A stretch of DNA of 19,387 nt from JBDKUD01 sp050943315 (GCA_050943315.1 JBMNOY010000045.1:1-19387), one strand, 5' to 3'. Positions 1-8,071 are shown, counted from the stretch's first letter. Translations and numbers: made by a program. Notes: a model not told the origin generated them from the letters alone.

Positions 1-317
1 GGACGCCTCCTCAATCTTTTGTTTTGTGCCTTTCTTAGCGGGATCAAGCACAATTCAATTGTATTGGTGAGCGTCTCTTTTTTCAAAGACCCTTTTTACG
101 TATTACAGGAATGCTCCTTTAATTTCTTGATGAACCGGGGATACCACCATCCTATAGAGCATATATAGTGAGCTCCATCTAGAATGGTAAGATATCCACG
201 AATATCCATACAGTTATAGATTAGCATAGAGCACTTTTACAGGCTACAGAAAAATAGGTCTTAAAATATTTTATTGGGGTATCTTAAAGTTCGCTAAAAT
301 TCGGGGTTCAGTAATAC
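1..317. other. Left-edge stretch with no convincing gene
   Basis: No reading frame here has a start codon with a ribosome binding site, and none gives a recognisable protein. A minus-strand frame entering from the left edge (GTG near 51 running to 1) reads V-L-D-P-A-K-K-G-T-K-Q-K, which looks protein-like. It has no ribosome binding site and is preceded at once by an in-frame TGA, so it could at most be a remnant. A plus-strand frame is open from base 1 to a TAG near 168 and resembles no known family. The rest is AT-rich spacer leading to the riboflavin operon promoter. Confidence 0.5.
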
Positions 318-346
318 TTGACCTTGATGTTCATTGGTGTTACTAT
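318..346 (+). promoter_or_regulatory. Promoter of the riboflavin operon
   Basis: A -35 box TTGACC (318-323) and a -10 box TACTAT (341-346) are separated by 17 bp. The -10 region reads TACTATAAT, so the exact hexamer could shift by 3 bp. Predicted transcription starts near 352, about 20 bp before the FMN riboswitch aptamer, which is the expected arrangement for a riboswitch-controlled transcript. Confidence 0.65.
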
Positions 347-369
347 AATTGCAAGTTGAATAGTTAACG

Positions 370-483
370 CTTTCTTCGGGGACGGGTGTAATTCCCTTCC
401 GGCGGTATAGCCCGCGAGCCTTATCAGGCAGGATTCGGTGAAATTCCGAAGCCGACAGTAACAGACTGGATGGGAGAAGAAAG
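370..483 (+). promoter_or_regulatory. FMN riboswitch aptamer (RFN element)
   Basis: The stretch carries the conserved RFN blocks in order: TTCGGGGACGGGTG, AATTCCC, CCGGCGGTA, AGCCCGCGAGCC, GGATTCGGTGAAATTCCGAAGCCGACAGT, then CTGGATGGGAGAAGA (given here as separate family blocks). The closing helix P1 pairs CTTTCTT (370-376) with AAGAAAG (477-483). The family binds flavin mononucleotide and shuts down riboflavin genes when FMN is plentiful. Its place between a promoter and a terminator, just ahead of ribDEBAH, fits that role exactly. A TCGGGG run at 376-381 is complementary to the CCCCGA arm of the terminator and could take part in the switch; that last point is inference. Confidence 0.95.
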
Positions 484-545
484 GCCATCGTTTATGGTGC
501 ACATAAGGACCTAGGTTTAGTGCGCTTTTAATATGGCTTGGAATT

Positions 546-577
546 AAAACCCCGATTTATCGGGGTTTATTCTTTTT
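546..577 (+). terminator. Riboswitch expression-platform terminator
   Basis: An AAACCCCGA arm (547-555) and a TCGGGGTTT arm (560-568) form a nine-pair stem with a four-base loop, followed by the U-rich tract ATTCTTTTT. It lies between the FMN aptamer and ribD, so it is the likely premature terminator formed when FMN is bound. The ribD ribosome binding site begins directly after the U-tract. Confidence 0.88.
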
Positions 578-589
578 GAGGTGTTTGTT

Positions 590-1693
590 TTGTATAGTAA
601 TGATGATGAAAAATATATGCGCCGGGCACTGGAGTTGGCCGGTAAAGCTCTTGGACGAACCAGCCCTAATCCGGTGGTTGGTGCTGTATTGGTTAAAGAT
701 GGACGTATTAATGGCGAGGGTTACCATAAGAAAGCCGGTACCCCCCATGCGGAGATTCATGCCCTAAATGCAGCTGGGCGAGAAGCTTTTGGCTCTACTC
801 TCTATGTAACCCTGGAACCTTGCAGCCATTATGGTAAAACCCCTCCCTGTGCTGATGCGATTGTTAAAGCTGGAGTTAAAAAAGTGGTAGCAGCCATTCT
901 AGATCCTAATCCTAAGGTAGCCGGCAGGGGAATAGAAATATTGCATAAAGCGGGTATAGTAACCCAGGTCGGCTTATTGGATAACGAAGCCCGCCGGATA
1001 AATGAAGTTTTCCTTAAATATATCCAAACCGGTTTACCTTTTGTTACCTTGAAAACAGCTATGAGCCTGGACGGGAAGATTGCCACCCGGACAGGGAATT
1101 CACAGTGGATAACCAACCCAGTATCACGGACATATGTACATCAACTGCGCAATATATACGATGCGATTCTGGTGGGAATAGGAACGGTATTAAAAGATGA
1201 CCCGCTTTTGAATACCAGGCTTGAGCAGCCAGAAACCCGGAACCCGGTAAGAATTATTATTGATAGTAACCTGGATTTACCGTTACAAAGCCGTATTGTA
1301 CAAACTGCCGAGCAACAGCGTACTATGGTATTTACCTCGCGGACAGGCCATGCTAAGAAAGCAGAGTTGTTGAAGGGCAGGGGGATAGAGATAATAAAAC
1401 TGGACCATCAAGCACAGCAGCTGCCTATCCAAGAAATTCTCAAGATACTTGGCCAAATGGAGATTTGCAGTGTACTGGTAGAAGGTGGAGGAGAAATTAA
1501 TGGATATATGATTGAGAACAGTCTTATAGATAAAGTTCACTGGTTCATTGCCCCTAAAATTATTGGGGGCAGAGATGCACCTTCACCAATTGGCGGGACC
1601 GGTATAGAGAAAATGATGCAGGCTAAAGAGCTTCATGATATTGAAATATCAACATTTGGTGATGACTTGATGATAACTGGCTACCTTAATTAG
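590..1693 (+). CDS. ribD: Bifunctional deaminase/reductase RibD
   Basis: The enzyme carries out the second and third steps of riboflavin synthesis: deamination of the pyrimidine made by GTP cyclohydrolase II, then NADPH-dependent reduction of its ribosyl side chain. The N-terminal deaminase domain shows the zinc motif H53-A-E55 with PC78 and PPC87. The reductase domain begins near residue 148 (TLKTAMSLDGKIA) and holds the glycine-rich segment VEGGGEING. Length is 367 residues, normal for the family. A TTG at 590 is chosen because GAGGTG (578-583) sits six bases upstream; a GTG at 581 is in frame but would overlap that site. It is the first gene of the operon, under FMN riboswitch control. The identification is firm and only the start is uncertain. 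Confidence 0.96.
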   Translation: MYSNDDEKYMRRALELAGKALGRTSPNPVVGAVLVKDGRINGEGYHKKAGTPHAEIHALNAAGREAFGSTLYVTLEPCSHYGKTPPCADAIVKAGVKKVVAAILDPNPKVAGRGIEILHKAGIVTQVGLLDNEARRINEVFLKYIQTGLPFVTLKTAMSLDGKIATRTGNSQWITNPVSRTYVHQLRNIYDAILVGIGTVLKDDPLLNTRLEQPETRNPVRIIIDSNLDLPLQSRIVQTAEQQRTMVFTSRTGHAKKAELLKGRGIEIIKLDHQAQQLPIQEILKILGQMEICSVLVEGGGEINGYMIENSLIDKVHWFIAPKIIGGRDAPSPIGGTGIEKMMQAKELHDIEISTFGDDLMITGYLN

Positions 1694-1748
1694 GAAATAA
1701 ATTTAGTCCTTGTCACTCAAAAAAGACTATACCGATGAGTTTTAGAAG

Positions 1749-1757
1749 CGGGGTGAT
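1749..1757 (+). promoter_or_regulatory. Ribosome binding site pointing to the ATT start of ribE
   Basis: CGGGGTGAT matches the GGTGAT part of the extended Shine-Dalgarno consensus and ends three bases before the ATT at 1761. That is the normal position of the start codon relative to this part of the consensus. No ATG, GTG or TTG lies in the ribE frame between the in-frame stop at 1743 and the TTG at 1794, so this site decides the start. Confidence 0.65.
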
Positions 1758-1760
1758 AGC

Positions 1761-2408
1761 ATTTTTACAGGTATCATAGAAGAACTCGGTACATTGAACA
1801 GAATTGAAAAAGGCAGCCAGTCCAGCCGCTTGAATATATCCGCACGGCAGGTTCTAACTGATGTTAAAATAGGGGATAGCATCGCCGTGAATGGTGTCTG
1901 TTTAACTGTAGTCCAATTTACCAGGGATAATTTTTGGGTAGATGTCATGGCTGAAACGGTTAACAAGACAACTCTTAAATATCTTCAGCACGGCAACCGG
2001 GTAAACCTCGAAAGAGCCGTTCGCCTCGGAGATAGAATGGGCGGTCATATTGTTCAGGGGCATATTGACGGAATAGGTACGGTGGTAAGCCGGGAGAAAC
2101 TGGATATCGCTATAATCTTACGCATTAAAGCGCCTCCCGAGGTTATTAAATACACAGTACCTAAAGGATCTATTGCTATTGACGGTATAAGCCTGACCGT
2201 TGTTGAAGTACAAAACAATATATTTACCGTATCACTTATCCCGCATACAGCCCAAAACACCACTCTCGATACGCGCGGACCAGGTGATCTGGTAAATTTA
2301 GAATCTGATATTATTGGCCGCTATGTTGAAAAGTTGATCAAACCAAAAGATGAAGGCAAAGAAAATGATTTGAGTATTGATTTTCTCAACAGGTATGGAT
2401 TTTTATAA
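1761..2408 (+). CDS. ribE: Riboflavin synthase, alpha subunit type (RibE), apparent ATT start
   Basis: The enzyme converts two molecules of 6,7-dimethyl-8-ribityllumazine into riboflavin and one pyrimidine that is recycled by RibH. Two lumazine-binding barrels are visible, the first opening with FTGIIEELGT and the second with GHIVQGHIDGIGTV near residue 95; LTVV occurs in both halves. The family begins almost invariably MFTGI. Here that Met falls on ATT at 1761, preceded by CGGGGTGAT, and an in-frame TAG lies at 1743. The first conventional start (TTG, 1794) would remove the conserved N-terminus and has no ribosome binding site. From ATT the protein is 215 residues, a typical length. Either a rare initiation codon is used, as in infC, or the base is an error for ATG. 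ribBA follows after 14 bp. Confidence 0.93.
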   Translation: MFTGIIEELGTLNRIEKGSQSSRLNISARQVLTDVKIGDSIAVNGVCLTVVQFTRDNFWVDVMAETVNKTTLKYLQHGNRVNLERAVRLGDRMGGHIVQGHIDGIGTVVSREKLDIAIILRIKAPPEVIKYTVPKGSIAIDGISLTVVEVQNNIFTVSLIPHTAQNTTLDTRGPGDLVNLESDIIGRYVEKLIKPKDEGKENDLSIDFLNRYGFL

Positions 2409-2422
2409 AAGGGGGAGACAAT

Positions 2423-3619
2423 ATGTTCAATACTATTGAAGAGGCTATAGAAGATATCAGGCAGGGCAAAATGGTCGTTCTGGTTGATGATGAAGACCGG
2501 GAAAATGAAGGAGATGTAATAGTCGCTGCTGAAAAAGCCACTCCCGAAATCATCAATTTTATGGCCAGCAAGGCTAAAGGTCTAATATGTGCTCCCATGC
2601 TGGGCGAGCGACTCGATGAACTGGATATTCAACCCATGGTAGTTGAAAACACTGATAACCATGAGACCGCCTTTACTGTTTCCGTTGACCATGTTTCATG
2701 TACGACTGGTATATCGGCATTTGAAAGGGCGAATACCGTGAAGGCATTAATATCAGCAGACAGCCAGCCCGGTGACTTTAGGAAGCCTGGTCATATCTTC
2801 CCGCTTAGATATAGGGAAGGTGGGGTACTGAGGAGAACTGGTCATACTGAAGGCTCCATCGATTTGGCAAGGCTGGCAGGACTTTATCCGGCAACTGTAA
2901 TTTGTGAAATCATGAATGATGATGGTACGATGGCCAGGGTTCCGCAGCTCTTTGAATTCTGTGCTAAACACCAAATCAAAATAGTAACTATTGCTGACCT
3001 TATTGAATACCGGCGCCATCGCGAAATTCTTATACGCCGGGTAGATGATGCCAAACTGCCCACTATGTATGGCGACTTTAAAGCCGTAGCGTATGAGTCT
3101 TTGCTGGATGGAAAAGGTCATATTGCCCTGGTCAAAGGTCATTGGGAGAAGGATGAACCGATTTTGGTACGAGTTCATTCGGAATGTCTTACTGGTGATG
3201 TGTTCGGTTCCTGCCGTTGTGATTGCGGTGAACAGCTGGCGACGGCCATGACTATGATTGAAAGAGCCGGGAAAGGCATTCTTCTTTATATGCGGCAGGA
3301 AGGCAGAGGTATCGGGCTTCTTAATAAAATTAAAGCTTATAAGCTTCAGGACAATGGCCGTGATACGGTGGAAGCCAATTTAGAATTAGGATTTCCTGAA
3401 GATTTGCGTGAATATGGCATTGGAGCGCAAATACTGGTTGACCTGGGAGTGACCAAGATGAAACTTATGACAAATAATCCCAAGAAAATAAAAGGATTAG
3501 AGGGATATGGACTGGAAGTAGTGCAAAGGGTTCCCATTGAAGTGGAAAGTAAACTGGAAAATCGCCGGTATTTACAAACTAAGAAAGAGAAAATGGGTCA
3601 CCTGCTGGCTTCATTGTAG
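2423..3619 (+). CDS. ribBA: Bifunctional DHBP synthase / GTP cyclohydrolase II (RibBA)
   Basis: This fusion supplies both starting branches of riboflavin synthesis: 3,4-dihydroxy-2-butanone 4-phosphate from ribulose 5-phosphate, and the pyrimidine from GTP. The N-terminal RibB domain (about 1-200) has the acidic metal motif DDEDRENEGD (22-31) and DHVSCTTGISAFERA. The C-terminal RibA domain (about 205-398) has the zinc ligands C255, C266 and C268 in SECLTGDVFGSCRCDC and the catalytic RQEGRGIGL loop. Length, 398 residues, is normal for the fusion. The ATG at 2423 follows AAGGGGGAGA at good spacing. It sits between ribE and ribH in the FMN-controlled operon. I see no missing key residue. Confidence 0.97.
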   Translation: MFNTIEEAIEDIRQGKMVVLVDDEDRENEGDVIVAAEKATPEIINFMASKAKGLICAPMLGERLDELDIQPMVVENTDNHETAFTVSVDHVSCTTGISAFERANTVKALISADSQPGDFRKPGHIFPLRYREGGVLRRTGHTEGSIDLARLAGLYPATVICEIMNDDGTMARVPQLFEFCAKHQIKIVTIADLIEYRRHREILIRRVDDAKLPTMYGDFKAVAYESLLDGKGHIALVKGHWEKDEPILVRVHSECLTGDVFGSCRCDCGEQLATAMTMIERAGKGILLYMRQEGRGIGLLNKIKAYKLQDNGRDTVEANLELGFPEDLREYGIGAQILVDLGVTKMKLMTNNPKKIKGLEGYGLEVVQRVPIEVESKLENRRYLQTKKEKMGHLLASL

Positions 3620-3677
3620 TCTCTCGGTGAATCCAGTTGCAGTTTAAATGCAGCTTGTGGAAAGGATGGATTTGATA

Positions 3678-4142
3678 GTGGCACGGGTATTTGAAGGTAA
3701 GTTAATTGGGGAAAATCGCCGGTTTGCAATAGTAGTGGCAAGGTTTAATGAGTTTATTACCAACAAACTCTTAACCGGCTGTATGGATGCCCTGGTCAGG
3801 CACGGGGTAGACCCGGACAGCATTGATACGGTCTGGGTACCGGGGGCATACGAAATACCCCTGACGGCACAGAAGATGGCAGCGAAAGACTATGATGCGG
3901 TCATCTGCCTGGGTGCGGTAATCCGGGGAGCAACACCCCATTTTGAATATGTGTCGGCAGAAGTTGCCAAAGGCGTAGCTCAGGTGGGATTAAGCTCGGG
4001 AGTTCCGGTTATCTTTGGTGTCATTACCGCTGATACTATTGAACAGGCAATTGAGCGGGCTGGTACCAAAGCTGGCAACAAGGGTGTTGATGCTGCTCTA
4101 TCGGCCATAGAAATGGCCAATTTATTCAATGAATTAGGTTAG
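3678..4142 (+). CDS. ribH: 6,7-dimethyl-8-ribityllumazine synthase (RibH)
   Basis: RibH condenses the RibD-derived pyrimidine with dihydroxybutanone phosphate to give the lumazine that RibE uses; the family assembles into pentamers or icosahedral shells. Visible marks are the substrate motif ARFNEFIT, VPGAYEIP, GAVIRGATPHFEYV with the catalytic H88, and GVITADTIEQA. The GTG at 3678 is preferred: AAAGGATGG lies about ten bases upstream, the product is 154 residues, and the catalytic histidine then falls at position 88 as in Bacillus subtilis RibH. In-frame ATGs at 3648 and 3666 exist, but the first has no ribosome binding site and the second abuts it. This is the last gene of the operon, with a terminator directly behind it. 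Confidence 0.96.
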   Translation: MARVFEGKLIGENRRFAIVVARFNEFITNKLLTGCMDALVRHGVDPDSIDTVWVPGAYEIPLTAQKMAAKDYDAVICLGAVIRGATPHFEYVSAEVAKGVAQVGLSSGVPVIFGVITADTIEQAIERAGTKAGNKGVDAALSAIEMANLFNELG

Positions 4143-4152
4143 AAAAATTTGC

Positions 4153-4193
4153 GGAGAGGGCTGGGAGTAGTACTCCGGTCCTGTCCTTTTTTT
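4153..4193 (+). terminator. Terminator of the riboflavin operon
   Basis: An imperfect long hairpin is formed by GGAGAGG...GGAGTA and TACTCC...CCTGTCC. The inner six pairs GGAGTA/TACTCC are perfect, and the stem is followed by seven T residues (4187-4193). It lies 10 bp after the ribH stop codon. Confidence 0.85.
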
Positions 4194-4368
4194 ATTGCCC
4201 GGTTTAACCCGGAGCAACAATAATAATGCGGTCGATGTCATTTGTCAAGATACTAACCAGGTTGGCAGGTATTTATTTTTGCATCTATAGCTGATATATT
4301 TAAGTGGTTACCTGAACTTAAATAAACACATTGGGTGCATGGTTGTTTGCAAAGGAGGAGTTACACTA

Positions 4369-5406
4369 ATGGTAATAGCAGGTCTTGTTGTAGTATTATT
4401 GCTAGTGCTGACATTACCATTTGTCATTAAGAAGATTGAGGAAAACCTGGAGCCGTTTCTTTTTATCATGGGTATCAGCGCTTGCCTCATATCGGGTATT
4501 ATGTCAGTAAAATTGGTGCTTAAGGCATTAGAAGAACCAATTATGATCACCCTGGCAGTTTTTATTGCCGGTGCAGTTTTTCATTTGCTTCACGAAAAGT
4601 TTCAGTTGCTGATGAATCACATACTTAAGCATGTACCACTGCCAATAGTGGTTTTTCTGGTTATTGTTATACTTGGGCTAATCTCAAGCCTAATAACCGC
4701 CATAATAGCTTCTATTATTTTAGTAGAAGTTATTTTCTTGCTGCCCCTGAAAAGGAAACAGAAAATCGTGGTCTGCGTCATAGCCTGCTTCTCAATCGGT
4801 CTGGGAGCAGCCTTAACACCTATCGGTGAACCGCTGGCTACCATTGCGATTTCAAAACTTGGTGAGGAATTTCTGTATTTATACCATTTATTAAGTATAT
4901 ATATTATCCCATCGATTGTAGTGTATGGTATAATCGGCTCTTTATATATCGCCAGGGCTATGAAAACGCCTACCACAGTTGAAACGGCAGATGATGATAC
5001 GGAAGATGAGCTTAAGGAACAGGATAGTTGGAGCAGCATAATTGTAAGAGCCTTGAAAGTATATCTTTTTGTAATGGCACTGGTCTTTTTGGGGGAGGGC
5101 TTCCAACCGCTGATCGATAAGTACGTACTGGGCTTAAGTCCTAATCTGTTATATTGGGTTAATATGATTTCCGCCGTGCTTGACAACGCTACTCTAACCG
5201 CTGCGGAAATAAGCCGGCAGATGAATGATATTCAGGTCAGGGCTATAATAATGGGCCTTTTAATAAATGGGGGAATGCTTATTCCGGGTAATATACCCAA
5301 TATCATATCGGCATCCAAATTAAAAATCAGCAGTAAAGAATGGGCTATGCTCGGTGTACCGCTGGGTTTGGTTACCATGGCTTTGCTTTACCTGCTGATA
5401 TTTTAG
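4369..5406 (+). CDS. DUF1646 family membrane protein, putative cation transporter
   Basis: The protein is 345 residues and almost wholly hydrophobic, with about nine or ten membrane-spanning segments. A charged cytoplasmic-type loop (ETADDDTEDELKEQD) lies in the middle, near residues 206-220. The style and motifs, such as GLGAALTPIGEPLATIAISK and the later SAVLDNATLTAAEI and NGGMLIPGNIPNII, fit the DUF1646 family, related to ion-transporter superfamily proteins with NhaD/arsenite-permease-like TPIGE and DNATLT segments. Transport of Na+ or another cation is an inference from that resemblance; the substrate is unknown. The ATG at 4369 follows AAAGGAGGAG eight bases upstream and is better than the ATG at 4339. 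It lies downstream of the rib terminator and appears to be its own unit. Confidence 0.82.
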   Translation: MVIAGLVVVLLLVLTLPFVIKKIEENLEPFLFIMGISACLISGIMSVKLVLKALEEPIMITLAVFIAGAVFHLLHEKFQLLMNHILKHVPLPIVVFLVIVILGLISSLITAIIASIILVEVIFLLPLKRKQKIVVCVIACFSIGLGAALTPIGEPLATIAISKLGEEFLYLYHLLSIYIIPSIVVYGIIGSLYIARAMKTPTTVETADDDTEDELKEQDSWSSIIVRALKVYLFVMALVFLGEGFQPLIDKYVLGLSPNLLYWVNMISAVLDNATLTAAEISRQMNDIQVRAIIMGLLINGGMLIPGNIPNIISASKLKISSKEWAMLGVPLGLVTMALLYLLIF

Positions 5407-5420
5407 GTCATACAAACGGT

Positions 5421-5470
5421 AAAAAAACGAGGCTGCAGGGTTTTATCCTGCAGCCTCATTATTTATTCTT
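5421..5470. terminator. Bidirectional terminator between converging genes
   Basis: A perfect 11-bp stem GAGGCTGCAGG (5429-5439) / CCTGCAGCCTC (5447-5457) has a seven-base loop. It is flanked by seven A residues on the left and an AT-rich tract on the right, so it can end transcripts of the DUF1646 gene on the plus strand and of metQ on the minus strand. The minus direction has the better U-tract. Confidence 0.9.
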
Positions 5471-5480
5471 GGAAGTTAAC

Positions 5481-6308
5481 TTAAAATGCCGGTACACAAC
5501 TGCCCTCGTAGGTATCCTCCAGGAACTTTTTAACTTCCGGTGATTGCAAGGCTTTGCTTAGTTTAACGATAGCCGGATTGTTTTTGTCCTTGGGATTGAC
5601 TGCCAGTATGTTTGCAAATGGGGAATCTTTGGGCTCCATGAATATGGAGTCTTTTACCGGGTTGAGATTAGCTTCCAGGGCATAGTTACTATTAATAACG
5701 CAAATCTCGGCATCATCAAGGGTCCTGGGCAACATAGCCGCGTCCATCATGGTAACTTTGAGGTTTTTGGGGTTTTCCACAATATCATTTATGGTAGCGG
5801 TTACACCGGCACCTTCTTTGAGCTTAATCAATTTGGCATCCTCTAATACCATAAGGGCCCGGCCTCCATTGGAAGCATCATTGGGTATACCTACGGTAGC
5901 TCCGTCCTTTAACTCATTGAGGTCTTTAATCTTCTTGGAATAAACCCCCATAGGCTCGTTATGGACCTTTACCGTCCAGGTTAAATCGGTATTGTTGTTT
6001 TTATTGTAGTCATCAAGATAAGGGATGTGCTGGAAGAAGTTGGCTTGGATCTGTCCATCTTTAAGGGCCGGATTTAACTGTGCATAATCCGTAAAGACCT
6101 TAATCTCCAAATCAACATTTTCCTTGGCCAGCATAGGTTTAACTACCTCTAAAATCTCCGCGTGAGGTCTGGCAGTAGCACCGACTACCAGTTTGGTAGT
6201 CTTGTCCGCTGGGGCATCTTTGGCAGCCTGATCATTTTTACCGCCACAGCCTGCTACAGCACCTAACAACAGTAAAGCACAACAGATGAGGACCAAAAAT
6301 CTCTTCAT
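5481..6308 (-). CDS. metQ: MetQ/NlpA-type methionine-binding lipoprotein
   Basis: This is the extracellular substrate-binding protein of a methionine ABC importer. A signal peptide MKRFLVLICCALLLLG ends in the lipobox AVAGC with the lipid-attachment Cys at about residue 21, followed by a short Lys/Asp-rich linker. The mature part shows typical NlpA features: GATARPHAEILE, FTDYAQLNPAL, QANFFQHIPYLDDYN and VHNEPMGVYS. Length 275 residues is normal. The ATG follows AGGAGG at ideal spacing. It is the last gene of metN-metI-metQ and ends at a bidirectional terminator. The riboswitch upstream of metN supports methionine or a close relative as the substrate. Confidence 0.95.
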   Translation of the reverse strand: MKRFLVLICCALLLLGAVAGCGGKNDQAAKDAPADKTTKLVVGATARPHAEILEVVKPMLAKENVDLEIKVFTDYAQLNPALKDGQIQANFFQHIPYLDDYNKNNNTDLTWTVKVHNEPMGVYSKKIKDLNELKDGATVGIPNDASNGGRALMVLEDAKLIKLKEGAGVTATINDIVENPKNLKVTMMDAAMLPRTLDDAEICVINSNYALEANLNPVKDSIFMEPKDSPFANILAVNPKDKNNPAIVKLSKALQSPEVKKFLEDTYEGSCVPAF

Positions 6309-6312
6309 AAAT

Positions 6313-7020
6313 TTACCTCCTTTTATTTATTATTCTGGCTGAGAGTTTGTCCCCCAGCATTTGAATACCCTGTACAAATACAACTAGTACAATAACTGTA
6401 ATCCACATGATATCGTATTGATAACGCTGAAAACCGTAATAGTAGGCTAAAGTTCCCAGGCCACCTCCTCCCACAATGCCTGCCATGGCTGAGTAACCTA
6501 CCAGATTGATAGCAGTGATGGAAACACCTAGTAAAATGGAAGGCAGGGCTTCTGGAATTAAAACCTTGGTAATGATTTGCCAGGCGTTGGCCCCCATAGA
6601 TAGAGCAGCTTCGATGAGACCCCAGTCAATCTCCTTAAAAGAGGTTTCCACCAGGCGAGCTACGAACGGAATAGCTGCCAAAGTAAGGGGAACAATTGAA
6701 GCTACCGTACCAATAAAGGTCCCCACCACCAGGCGGGTAAAGGGAATAACCAGAATTAAAAAGATAATAAACGGTACCGAACGTACGGCGTTTACAACCG
6801 AGCCCAGTATCTTATTGACTCCTTTGTTCTCCAGTATATGTCCTTCCTCAGTAGTCACCAGAATTACTCCCAGGGGCATTCCGATTAAATAACTGCCAAA
6901 CGTAGATATAGCCACCATATAAATGGTTTCCCAGGTAGCAGTTAAGACCAGGCTGTAATTATCGCCCCCCCAGGAAGATAAAAAAGAACCAATATTTATT
7001 GCCACCAAGCTTTCCAGCAT
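6313..7020 (-). CDS. metI: MetI-type methionine ABC transporter permease
   Basis: This is the membrane subunit of the methionine importer, expected to work as a homodimer with MetN on the cytoplasmic side. About five membrane segments are visible. The EAA loop that contacts the ATPase reads IEAALSMGANAWQIITKVLIPEALP, and a downstream GIVGGGGLGTLAYYYGFQRY is typical of MetI. From the ATG at 7020 the product is 235 residues. This start is chosen because GAGGTG at the end of metN serves as its ribosome binding site and the ATG sits one base after the metN stop. An earlier in-frame start at 7047 would overlap metN for no reason. Confidence 0.95.
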   Translation of the reverse strand: MLESLVAINIGSFLSSWGGDNYSLVLTATWETIYMVAISTFGSYLIGMPLGVILVTTEEGHILENKGVNKILGSVVNAVRSVPFIIFLILVIPFTRLVVGTFIGTVASIVPLTLAAIPFVARLVETSFKEIDWGLIEAALSMGANAWQIITKVLIPEALPSILLGVSITAINLVGYSAMAGIVGGGGLGTLAYYYGFQRYQYDIMWITVIVLVVFVQGIQMLGDKLSARIINKRR

Positions 7021-7021
7021 A

Positions 7022-8044
7022 TTACAGCACCTCAACTTCCAGGCCATTTTGTTTTAAGTAGTTTATTGAATCGTCAATAATTTCCGCAGTGCCTATCAGC
7101 TCCAGGGTCAGGTTACCAAAAGCCACATCCTTAACCCGGTCTATATTGCCGTAGAGTATGTTTGCTTCCACATCATAGTTTTTAACCAATGAGGATATCA
7201 ATGGACGCCCAGCTGATTGGCCAATAAAGGAAACTCTGATTAGCCGCGATAATTTGTTGGTATTTTTCTTCAATAATTCCTGAGCAATATCTTCCGGGAT
7301 ATCTCTATTAACGATAGCATTTATAAAACTCTTGGAGGTTGGACTTTCGGGGTTAGAAAATATGGAAAGTACGTCACCAACCTCAACAATTTTTGAGTTA
7401 TCAATGACTGCTACCCGGTCGCAAATCTGTTTAATGACATTCATGTCATGAGTAATCAATAAAATGGTAATGTTGAGCTTAGCATTAATATCCTTTAGCA
7501 GTTTTAAAATAGAACGGGTGGTTTGCGGATCGAGAGCCGAAGTAGCCTCATCAGACAGCAGCAATTTAGGCGAATTAGCCAGAGCCCTGGCAATACCCAC
7601 CCGTTGTTTTTGTCCTCCACTTAACTGATCTGGATAAACCCTGCTCTTGTCCGACAAACCGACTAATTCCAGTAACTCGTTTACCCGGTTGCGAGCTTGC
7701 GCCTTTGGCATACCGGCAATTTCCAGGGGAAACATAACATTGTCGAAAACGGTTCGGGAAGACAAAAGATTAAAATGTTGAAATATCATACTAATCTTCT
7801 GCCTGGTTTTACGAAGCTGATCATTACTCAGTGAGGTTATATTCTCCCCATCAACAATTATCGAGCCCTTAGTTGGTTTTTCCAGCATGTTAATACAACG
7901 TATCAGTGTACTTTTACCTGCTCCGCTAAGACCGATAATGCCAAATATCTCACCCTTGTTTATTTGCAGAGTGACATTATCCAGAGCCAGGATATCCTGG
8001 TGGGAAGAGTGATATACCTTGGTGAGATTTTCAATTTTGATCAA
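7022..8044 (-). CDS. metN: MetN-type methionine ABC transporter ATPase
   Basis: This subunit hydrolyses ATP to power methionine uptake. It shows a Walker A GLSGAGKST (38-46), the Q-loop context MIFQHFNLL, the signature LSGGQKQR, Walker B LLLSDEATSALD and the switch histidine in LLITHDM. The last roughly 80 residues form the C-terminal regulatory NIL (C2) domain that in this family binds methionine and inhibits transport. Length is 340 residues, as usual. The start is TTG at 8044, with TAGGAGG eight bases before it. It is the first gene of the operon and lies directly below an S-box riboswitch. Confidence 0.96.
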   Translation of the reverse strand: MIKIENLTKVYHSSHQDILALDNVTLQINKGEIFGIIGLSGAGKSTLIRCINMLEKPTKGSIIVDGENITSLSNDQLRKTRQKISMIFQHFNLLSSRTVFDNVMFPLEIAGMPKAQARNRVNELLELVGLSDKSRVYPDQLSGGQKQRVGIARALANSPKLLLSDEATSALDPQTTRSILKLLKDINAKLNITILLITHDMNVIKQICDRVAVIDNSKIVEVGDVLSIFSNPESPTSKSFINAIVNRDIPEDIAQELLKKNTNKLSRLIRVSFIGQSAGRPLISSLVKNYDVEANILYGNIDRVKDVAFGNLTLELIGTAEIIDDSINYLKQNGLEVEVL

Positions 8045-8071
8045 TACGAGGACCTCCTAAAGCAAACACAA

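Noticed and set aside
294..502. Two open minus-strand frames over the promoter and FMN riboswitch
   Set aside because: The DNA is fully explained by the riboswitch on the plus strand, and the peptides have no coding character.
2753..3178. Open minus-strand frame of 141 codons inside ribBA
   Set aside because: It is antisense to a strongly conserved enzyme, has no ribosome binding site and gives no recognisable protein.
4617..5186. Open minus-strand frame of 189 codons inside the DUF1646 gene
   Set aside because: It is the reverse frame of a hydrophobic coding sequence, with Ser/Ile/Thr-rich composition and no ribosome binding site.
6506..6892. Open plus-strand frame of 128 codons across metI
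   Set aside because: It is antisense to metI, which has clear EAA-loop and membrane features, and the frame has no domain.
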